Assembly: GCA_014281115.1 (NCBI GenBank)
Contig: JACONQ010000016.1
Span: 2,108,001-2,172,000, forward strand
From: Laburnicola sp. R22_1
Lineage: Eukaryota > Ascomycota > Dothideomycetes > Pleosporales > Didymosphaeriaceae
DNA length: 64,000 nucleotides
Direction: 5' to 3'
The position numbers and the translations under genes were made by a program. The notes under the pieces were generated by a model, which was not told the origin of the DNA, did no database searches, and saw only the letters and a program-made list of their open reading frames with translations. Positions 55,458 through 64,000 of this stretch are shown here, piece after piece (the first letter of the stretch is position 1; every line of letters starts with the position of its first letter).

Positions 55458-56091
55458 ATTAAGGAAGTCCCTAATACTGCGGCCAAGAAAGTGATCAAAG
55501 ACACGCTTGGGAAGATGCATGACGGCAATCCCCAGTTTCAATAGGTGGACGATGACGGCTGCTCACTAAGAGGATGCTACGCCCCCTTATGGTAAGCATG
55601 TTCACTCCAGAGGTTGACCAAATGAAGCTACATTGGACAGATATTAACGTTGGAAATTTAGTTACACCAGCGGGCCGTGGACGCAGCAGTTTTTCAAGCT
55701 CGCAAAACTGTGTTACAGTCCAGGAGGGGCGAGCCCACGCAATCAGGAGCTTGCCACTCTAGGCTTGAGCTCGGTTCTGGACGCTCCCTACGTTGTCTAT
55801 TACCACCAAGCCATAGCAAAGAAGTTTGGGATTTCTGACGAACAGTATAACAATGGGTTGGCTAGTCAGATTCCGAAGGGAGTAAATAAGGAAGAGACCA
55901 TAGCATATCGCTTGGGGCGCATACTTCCAACCCAGATCGGCCCTTTGGACAATGCAACATAGGAACATGTAACTTCTGTCATAACTAAGAGTGAGTTCGT
56001 TGCAATTCTACACACTGTCGCAGGATATCGCTGGGTGTCGATGCTAGAACATGTAAATGGAGAAGATCGCAGGTGGGCCAAGAAGGAATAG
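55458..56091 (+). pseudogene. carboxymuconolactone decarboxylase-like (AhpD-like) protein relic
   Basis: Exon 1 (to about 55592) reads KKVIKDTLGKMHDGNPQFQ, a TAG, then VDDDGCSLRGCYAPLM. An intron beginning GTAAGC follows. The next exon reads GPWTQQFFKLAKLCYSPGG, PRNQELATLGLSSVLDAPYV, KGVNKEETIAYRLGRILPTQ, then a TAG at 55960-55962 (expected Trp in GPLDNAT-W-EHV), then AGYRWVSMLEHVNGEDRRW, ending in TAG at 56089-56091. This pattern is that of the fungal carboxymuconolactone-decarboxylase-like family, often small oxidative-stress or secondary-metabolism proteins. The in-frame stops, both at CAG- or TGG-like positions, indicate a decayed gene. No start codon was settled. Confidence 0.68.
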
Positions 56092-56322
56092 ATTTCGTCC
56101 ATAGACATTTGTATGAACAATTGAGCGCTCTTTTTAACTACCTTGTTCTACAATTGAGGTAGTCAAACAGCAACCCAAAGATACATATGACTCTCAGCCT
56201 GTTTCAAGACGATCATGGCCCCAACTGCCTTTCATCAAAGACCTTCTACCTGACAGTTCCATAGCCCCAGACAGTCCTAATTGCCTCTTCACAGCATCCC
56301 GTACTGTATAGTTGACCCACCG

Positions 56323-57797
56323 CTAAAGCCGACGTGATTGAGAAATCACACTGATGTCCCTATTCACTCTAATGTGCTGACTAAGCATGGGACTAGGACC
56401 GTCGACGTGATCTAGTCTGCCGCTCTCTACAGACGCCAAGTATTGCTCTTGATTGGGCGCCATGTCCGACAGAGCGATCTGCGAGCCTTCTTGATACACA
56501 CGGGTCGAGGCCTGGGGCTTGTTGTTTACCAAACCACTCCTACTTTCCATTGAATGAATACTCTCATTTCCAGCAGGCAGACTGTGATGGCTCCCGTGGG
56601 CAGTAAAGCGAACGCCGTCATCTTTTTTGCCTTGCCCACTCTTGATATCCGTCGTGAATGTACCGTCGCGGCTCTTGAACGATGAGCTGTTGGTAGTATA
56701 TGTGCTCCACAACGACGAGAGTTTGCTCGAAAAAGGCGAGAGAACAGTGGTATTGACCAGATTAATGAGATTTATCATGGGTGTAAGGCAGATGCTGAAG
56801 AGGGTTGCAGGAGCTTCGCATGTGACCCAATAAACCATTGGCATGCCCTCGTCTTGGAAGAATTAGTAAAAACGCTCATTGCTAATCTTGAGACATGGAG
56901 CGATTAGCATGTGATATCCTCATTTAGAGCCTTCGCGGATTTGAGGACGGCGATCATACAACTGAGAGACACAATGATGACACTGAGCAAAGCTTAGCGC
57001 GACAGAGATTGATATATTTACCGTGAAGATGACTTACCTGTATCCTAATATGAACACGACAAGGATACCCGCCTTTCGGACAGCACTGATACGTAGAGCC
57101 TAGATCTTTGGCACTGGCAATAGAAGAATGATTAGATTGATGAAAACGCTAGGAACTGCACTCCTGGTCTAGAGTGCACTTGTCGTTCCACAGTTTCCTG
57201 GAAGCATTTGGTTCTAACCTTTCTGGACAGGGTCGCACATGAAAGCGGTTCCGAACGTGATTCCTATGAGCTAAGCGACGTTTAAGCCATGGGTTCCCCA
57301 CAATGTGTAATTCCACTATTTTGAATTTGCGTGTTTGGGGAAAACACGTTTAAGGAATAGTAAAGCGGATGACTTGGTGAGAAAGAGACTGACGTTGTAT
57401 ATGTAGTAAACTGTGTAACGAAGCTTAAAGAGCGTAGGCAGGTTCTCTGGGGGTACTATCTAAATGTGACGTCTGAAGCCTAGATGTACTAGTACAAATG
57501 CGAGACTGAAGTAACTCTAGATGAAAATCTGTAATGGTGGTTAGACTGGGCACGATATTAACATCTTAACGGATAGATCGCTAAGCATACCACAGTTAGG
57601 AGAGCGACCTAGTTGTTCCACCAGAATTGGTTAATGGTCCTTCTAGACAGCTGTTGTGCACCTAGTGACCGAGACCAGAAGCGGAGGACAATTGTTGCTG
57701 TAACTAAGACAGTTAAAAATATTAGAAAGGCTTGGTAAGCAGGGGCACGATTTTTATTAGAGTCTAGAGGTAGAGTTTCTGGTTGGGCGGACTGCAC
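56323..57797 (-). pseudogene. Pth11/rhodopsin-like integral membrane protein relic
   Basis: Begins at ATG 57797 with a short tail and a membrane segment (AYQAFLIFLTVLVTATIVL), then SRRTINQFWWNN followed by a TAG where the family has Trp. Further on, LVHLGFRRHI and PPENLPTLFKLRYTVYYIYN (about 57410-57480) match the conserved extracellular and membrane core of Pth11-like fungal receptors. The last exon (56323-56844) is open: YWVTCEAPATLFSICLTPMI, the typical final membrane segment, and then a long polar cytoplasmic tail ending SVISQSRRL. Several stops and unclear splice sites in the middle make it a relic. In living members such proteins sense surface or chemical signals. Confidence 0.65.
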
Positions 57798-58371
57798 AGC
57801 CGGTATGATGGAAGATGGTTTCTGTAACAGAGCCAGAATTGAGAAGGATGCAGCTTGCGTTGTAGAAATTTGATCTGAGATAAAAATCTAAGAACAGAGA
57901 GGGTGAAACAGGTGGGCTTTAAGATTCAAAAATTCGATATTAAAAAGTAGAGATGGTTGGCTACATGCAAAATAAGATGGAGTTTAGTTCTGAAATATAC
58001 ATGATAGGCTTGAATGCGCTGCTTTCTTTGCATGCTTTGAGGCACTGCGGAGCTTGATGGAGCCAGGTGCTTCGCCATTAATTATTGGCTGCGCCGTAAG
58101 CCTATATTGCAGTTCTGTAGGAAATATGCTTACGGTCTGCTGAGGAAGCGTGCTCTACCTCTCATACTCCCTGAGGAGAGCAAGGGTCGGGAGCATGGGG
58201 ATGCAGGGGTGGGAAGGAGCCGCGGGCGCATTTGGGAGAGGGCCGCTGCGGAGAGCGGCGCAGTTGCTTCTTGGAAGCGTCCAGACGCACATGCATGATA
58301 TTAAATGAAGCCTCCATGCAGTTACGTGACCGCGTAAGTTGTTGTGCGGCACAGCTTAGCAGCTCGCTAAT
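57798..58371. other. intergenic, no gene seen
   Basis: Region between the receptor relic and Copia C. Short overlapping frames near 58107-58352 on both strands have no features and are not supported. The last five bases (CTAAT) are the Copia C target duplication. Confidence 0.55.
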
Positions 58372-58689
58372 TGTCAGATACGTAAGTATCTTTGATGAGA
58401 TGAGATGAAAGTGATGGATTTGATGATGAATTGATTGTCGAGTGATCTCTTTCGGAGAAGCTCAGCTATCGGACGCAATATCTATCTAGCGCTAAGACGC
58501 ACTAGTAATAGTGCGGAGTAGTGTAACAGTAGTACGCCAGTCTCCTTTGTGTATTTCACAGTGATCTCACAGTGAAATCACTGTAAGTTACACCAACTGT
58601 TGTTATAAGGAGACCATGTGATCAGACGCACGTAACTACTGGATTTCACAGTGAAATCACAGTGATTTCCAGTGACCTAATATCTAACA
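58372..58689 (-). repeat. 3' LTR of Copia C
   Basis: 318 bp, TGTCAGATACGTAAG...TATCTAACA (terminal CTGACA changed to CTAACA). It carries clustered TTTCACAGTGA palindromes. Confidence 0.93.
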
Positions 58690-58754
58690 CACCCCCTCAG
58701 CTTGGATCCTTAGAGGGCTAAGCTGAACTATCTCTTGCGCAGTTGTACTATTGC

Positions 58755-61700
58755 TTATAGTTCAAAAGCTTCCATCCTGTCTTCTAACTTGTCAAGGTTG
58801 GCCTCTTAGTTAGTAATCCTTCCCCTGACGTCTTTAAGTCCTAGTTAATTCAAGAACTTGGTCTATGTGGCGGCTAGTAGAGCTTTTGTAAGACTATCTG
58901 CTGCCATTTCTTCTAATTGCTAGTACTGGACTTTAATAGCTCCACGTACTACTTCTTGTTAAAGCTAATAATTGTGTATATTAACATGCCTGAGCTTAGT
59001 TTGCAATTTGGTGATTTTCTTAGTAACAAGTCGAATAGTTTGTTAGTTGTCGCAATTGATAGTAATTGTTAATAGCGACAGTTTGATCTTAAGTTTATTA
59101 ACCAAGCTATAAACAGTGCCTCTTTTGCAACTTATAAAAGTGCTAGCAACTTAGCTTTAGTTGTCAAAGTAGTAATAGTGTCTTATTTATTTGCCTTCTA
59201 GGCGACAAGGCCACTAAACAATTTAATAATATACCCCTATAAGCTCTTTCTATCAAGAGTGTTGTCTGCAAACAACGCGTCGCTCGCAACCTCGTAAGTG
59301 TCTGCTCCTCTAAATTGTAGCCCTAGTGATTAGGTGGATGATAGGTATAGCAGTACGCGGTCGGCGGCGTTGTAATGGTTGTTGCTGGGGTTTAAAAGGA
59401 AGCGCGATAATTAGGAGCTTGCAAAAGCTATGTCAGGGCGCGTAGTTACTATAGCGTAGAGGATTGATCCCACTTTCCGCTAGTACTGATTAATCTCTGC
59501 CATTGTGGCGAGTCCTTCTTAAGGTAATAGTTTGACTGCTAATATTAGGGTATCGTGTTTAAGGTCGCGTTAGTCGATTAGACGACTAATCTTGTCTATG
59601 TAGGACCTCTATAATAACTAGAGTTGCCTATTAGCACAGTCTCTAACAACTTTAATGCCGAGAAACCACTGTAGATCATTACCACTAGTTAGGGTGAACT
59701 TTGTACCTATCTTTTTCATCACTGCATCAGCAGCGTGCTTTTAATCTTTCGAGTATGCGATAATAAGGTCGTCTATATAGAAGAAGATAATAATGCTGTC
59801 TTTAATTATATAGTAAGGTTCGTGCGGGACTGCGGTAAAACTAAGATCCTTAAGCGCACTAGTAAATTCTCTCTGCTATAGTAGTAGTGAGATGCGTAAG
59901 CCATATAGTGCCTTGTGCAACTATAGGATGGTGCCTCTTTGGGTATAACCTTAGGGCATCCGCATGTAGATTTCTCTGTCTAGGTTCGCGTGGACAAAGG
60001 CGTTGGTAACGTTGTACTGGCTTAGCTCTAGGTTAAACTAAGCCACTATTAATATAAGCAGGCGAAATAATCTACCTATAAGTGTTACGGCATAGGTATC
60101 CTGTGTAGTGAGATGGCGTTATTAATCTCTGCGTACTACTAGCCTTGCCTTGCACTTCTGTAATCTGTAATATTTATTAAGTTTATAGGTATATACCCAT
60201 ATATAGTTAAGAATCTAGTAACCGCGTGATCGCACTAAGGCTATAGGCACCTCGCTTTAAGACCTTATTTCTTTGTGACTTTGTAGATAGGATCGCTTGG
60301 CATCCTTCCACATTTCAAATAATAGATAATTATCTATCTAGGTTCTGCATAATAGAGGTTCTAGCAATTGACTTTAATAGGGTTTCTTGCCTACTACAAG
60401 CATGCAATTAAATTAAGCTTTATTAAGTGGCTTCCCCTTATATTTGCCTCTACTTCCTACAAGTGTACCTATAAGGAAGGCGGCTGCCTATAGCACAGCG
60501 CGTTAATCTGGCTGTAGTGTTCCTATAGGTAATTTTTCAATTTAGTCCTGTTCGAAACTCACTATTAATTAGGCAAGCAGTGCGACAGGCAGAGGTGTCT
60601 CTGGTAGTGTTAGGTAGGTGTAATTAATCTTCCTCCCTTAATAGTACCCTGGAGCACCCTCGTCCTCCTTATAAGAGTTAATAATCAACTTATTCTTATA
60701 GAAAGACTCCGTATTTTTATATTCTAGTGGTGAGGGCGGTAGCTTCACTATTTGGGTCCATGCAACAATCTCTTCAGTAGTGCTGTGCATAAGGTTGTCT
60801 AATAGGTCTTCTTATTTACCTAAGAACACTTAATTTTCGTTAAAGATAACATCGCGTGTGCTAATAACTTTGTTAAGTGGAGGTATCCATACTCTCTAGA
60901 TGTTTGTTAATTAATAGCCCACTAGGTAACTAACCTATGCCTTTAGGTCGAGCCTTTGGAGCTTACTCTTGCCGCGTTTTATATTATTAATTAAGGCAAA
61001 AGCTTTATAGCTGTAGGCTCTAAGGTGAGCCTGGTTTAGTTTCTTTAGTTAGGTAATAATGCTATTTTGGTAGGCAAAAATACTTTGTGTGGTGATTGCC
61101 ATTAATTAGCGTAGTTTAGCGTTCGATTATACAGGTATACGGCCGCTCGTGTAATCTCTGGCCATAGTGTCCAGGGGAGGTTGGCGTCAAGTCGCATTGC
61201 ATAGCTCTTTTCCTTAATTACACCCCCTGAGCGTTTAGCCCCTCCATTTTAAGCTTGGGTATTGGGTGCTAAAGGCTTAATAATAACCCCTTCATTAACA
61301 CACCACCTGTAAGCGTCTTATTTAACTAAGAAAATCTCATTGTTAGATTTAATAACTTTTATAGTTACCTTAAACTATACTTTTATAAATAGTACAAATT
61401 CCTTTAGCAGCTTAATAATTGTTTGTGCTAGTTAATTGTCTTTAAAGTAGAAGTCCTAAGCTATGCCTAAGAAATAATTAGAGATGAGCATTATACTCTT
61501 TTCGCTGGTTAAGCTCTTGTCTTTGAAGTTATGAAAGTCTATAGCGACTCTCTCTCCTAGGCTATTGTTAATTTGTCTAGCCTAACGTCTAATTTGTCGC
61601 CTGAGCTTTAATCTGCCGCAAGCGTTGCATTGGACCGTAGTTAACCCTTTAATACGTACCCCTTCACTGTGATTCACTGTGTGCTCTAGTGCCTAAGGGC

Positions 61701-63534
61701 CTGGGTGGCCTAGTCGTTTGTGCCATGTGATGGCGTTCGCCTTCTGCGCTCGTCGTGCGGTGCGCGAGGTAAATTTGTGTGTAGCGTACGTACTATTGAT
61801 CGTGGTATAAGTTAATTTTAATGTTGGTATGAACTCTAGTACCAATTAATTGTAGATTTCTTAGAGTTTGGCCAGGATTGTATTGTCTTGTCTCCTAATT
61901 GTTGTTAGGTCTAACTTAGTGTCCTACTAGAGGCCTTGCCTTTAAAGTAATTGGAAGGACACTAGGTTGCAAAGTAGACTAGGATAGTAGGCAATATTGT
62001 CTAACCTTACTAAGCAATTTCCCTTCTTACTCTTAACGTGAAGATGGACACTCCTATATCCCCTTATCTATGCTTATGATAATCCCGCCCATACAAAGTC
62101 TTCTGGCGATGGTAGTTGCTATAAGACAAAGCAATTAATGTTATTAAAGATGTGGTAGGTTGTGCTAGAATTAAAGATTGCAGAGTTATGTAGTAGGTAT
62201 ATATTTGGGTCTAAGTAGTAGAAGGCTGCGATAGCATTAAAGCTTGCTAAGAGGACAGTAATCTGTCTACTATCTAGTTATTTATTGTTAGTAATCTTAG
62301 TAATTTAAGTTAGAGTAGGGGTCTTTAATTGTTTAATCTTTAGTGTCTGTGACTTTTAACACTTTATAGATCTTATGCGCTCTATAAGTATAGGGTTATT
62401 CTTTAACCTATATATTATAACTGCCTCTATAGTAGGCTTTAGTTTAAACTATTTAGGTCGTTTGTTAGGGAATGCATAAAAGCAGTCTTTTAGACTATGG
62501 CGTTGTTCACAAGTAGGGCACTTGGGGTTTAATCCCTCTTGGCCTCTAACTGCTGTTGGCTCATTGTTGGTGACTTGTACGGACTGCTTAGATTTGGCTT
62601 TAGGGCCAGCTTTATTGGCGCGTAATCTACCTCGCTTGGGTAATGCTGCTTTATCCATAGGTTGGGCGTCCCTAGCTGCGGCCTAGGTGGTTACACCACT
62701 GTTAGCAAGAGATAGTCCTGCAACAGCAAAGGCGCCCCTTTATTTACCCTTAATTAGGTGCTGTATTACTATTTGTTCTTAAAAGAGTTTTACTATCTCT
62801 TTTCTATTAACAGTCTTGTTCTTACTTCTGTGTTGCAGGAAGGTTATAACCTATTAGGATGCGACATTAGTAACCGCTTTTATAAAATCTTGTTTAACTA
62901 AGTCTAGCTCCCAAAGCTCTAACACACGATTGTACTCAGCTTCTGTAGCCGCATAATTGTACTTAGCGAGCTAGGTGTACCATAAACTAACTAATCTTAT
63001 TAGTTTAAGAGCGTCTTAGTACCTAATCCTTGCTCTTCTTTGTTTATTGTGTTAGTTAACCCTAACTATTTTTGTGAGGTTCTTAATCTATTGTCTAATT
63101 AATTTACCTAGGGTGTAGCAATTAGACTGTAAATGTGCCGAGGTGGTGGTTTGAATAAGAATAACTAGCTTATCTAGGTTCTCCTTCTCCTGTTTGTACT
63201 TTTGATCCAGGAGCTTGTAGATTTTAAGTTAATTCTTATAGAAATTGGTATTGATTTTGTACGCCTTTTCGCCAGCCGGCGATAGGTGCGACAGTAGCGA
63301 TGGACGGGCGTTATTAGTGTTTCCGTTGACGAAAGCGGGAGCTGGTTAATAGGCACCAATATTCGGTGCGACTGGCATGACCAGTTCTGCTATTAGTTTA
63401 TTGTTGAGGGATAGGTTAATAAGATCCTATGCTTTCAACAACTAGGCTTGGGCATTGATTTGCCTTAGCTATGGTGTGTAGTTCGAGTAATTAGTTAGGA
63501 TCACTGTAGCATCCCTAAGTGTTAATAGAGATAT
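58755..63534 (-). pseudogene. Copia C gag-pol polyprotein, heavily decayed
   Basis: The same domain order as Copia A: gag with knuckle CPTCEQRHSLKDC (about 62500), integrase near 61700-61170, reverse transcriptase near 60150-59700, RNase H near 59250-58950. The expected start codon reads ATA (63532-63534), a G-to-A loss. Stops are abundant in all domains. The total length is not a multiple of three, so small indels exist as well. The longest open piece is 62449-62658. Confidence 0.9.
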
Positions 63535-63557
63535 GATTTTTGGTTTAATTAAGGCAG

Positions 63558-63570
63558 TGAGACTCTTAAT
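63558..63570 (-). other. primer-binding site of Copia C, tRNA-Lys(CUU)-like
   Basis: TGAGACTCTTAAT on the plus strand directly abuts the 5' LTR at 63571, identical to the Copia A site although the LTRs have diverged. Confidence 0.55.
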
Positions 63571-63888
63571 TGTTAGATACGTAAGTATCTTTTATGAGAT
63601 GAGATGAAAGTGATGGATTTGATAATGAATTGATTGTCGAGTGATCTCTGTTGGAGAAGCTCAGCTATCGTACGCAATATCTATCTAGCGCTAAGACGCA
63701 CTAGTAATAGTGCGGAGTAGTGTAACAGTAGTACGCCAGTCTCCTTTGTGTATTTCACAGTGATCTCACAGTGAAATCACTGTAAGTTACACCAACTGTC
63801 GTCATAAGGAGACCATGTGATCGGACGCACGTGACTACTGGATTTCACAGTGAAATCACAGTGATTTCCAGTGACCTGATATCTGACA
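63571..63888 (-). repeat. 5' LTR of Copia C
   Basis: 318 bp; partner of 58372-58689. Confidence 0.93.
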
Positions 63889-64000
63889 CTAATGCTCGCC
63901 TGAGGTCTTCGATGCAGACCCGTTGAGTACTTTGTTGAGTTTTACACAGTGCACAGTTTGAAGTTAATAATTATATTAATTATTTAGGTCTCTACTTTAA

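Larger units (their letters stand above)
58372..63888 (-). mobile_element. Copia-type LTR retrotransposon, copy C
   Basis: 5.52 kb, minus strand, 318-bp LTRs (58372-58689 and 63571-63888), target duplication CTAAT (58367-58371 and 63889-63893). Protein order and sequence resemble Copia A and B, but the LTRs are longer and diverged, so this is a sister subfamily. The LTRs differ at about a dozen positions, mainly transitions. Confidence 0.94.

Noticed and set aside
58107..58352. short overlapping frames before Copia C
   Set aside because: About 63 codons on each strand, no features, GC-rich stretch only.

Overview
This window looks like filamentous ascomycete nuclear DNA, most probably from a Dothideomycete of the Pleosporales. 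The grounds are short GT-AG introns (50 to 91 bp) with CTAAC-type branch points, secreted S10 and S53 peptidases, small BTB-like and F-box-like proteins, a Pth11-like receptor relic, and Copia, Gypsy and hAT elements. The elements carry C-to-T and G-to-A decay typical of repeat-induced point mutation (RIP). The species call is inference. No bacterial genes, rRNA, tRNA or CRISPR array was seen.

Layout. 1-33.0 kb is an AT-rich block of nested, RIP-decayed transposable elements. It holds a solo LTR (4832-5028); a small LTR element without coding capacity (6715-14261) with Copia A (8103-13582) inserted in it; an internally deleted Gypsy element (14522-19897); Copia B (25560-31030); and a second solo LTR (32073-32403). 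Nearly all are closed by target-site duplications read directly from the sequence.

33.0-46.8 kb is a GC-balanced gene island. It has a serine carboxypeptidase (S10, four exons, minus strand) and a sedolisin-type tripeptidyl peptidase (S53, three exons, minus strand), both with signal peptides, so together they could supply extracellular or vacuolar exo-peptidase activity at acid pH. It also has a BTB-like coiled-coil protein (plus strand) and two related F-box-like genes, one frameshifted by an 11-bp duplication and one truncated. Between the peptidase genes lie a 1.7 kb inverted-repeat element and a MITE-like element.

46.8-55.0 kb is a hAT transposon with 22-bp terminal inverted repeats. 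It cuts off the second F-box-like gene and is itself split by Copia D (47591-52854). 55.0-58.4 kb holds two decayed host genes, a carboxymuconolactone-decarboxylase-like gene and a Pth11/rhodopsin-like receptor gene. 58.4-63.9 kb is Copia C, related to A and B.

Most notable observations: Copia A, B and C share, directly next to the 5' LTR, a primer-binding site that matches the anticodon stem-loop of tRNA-Lys(CUU), while Copia D shows the half-tRNA-iMet type of site. The Gypsy element has gag joined directly to integrase with no reverse transcriptase, and carries a long antisense Ser/Pro/Gly-rich reading frame. Copia A has two identical LTRs around a coding region full of nonsense mutations.
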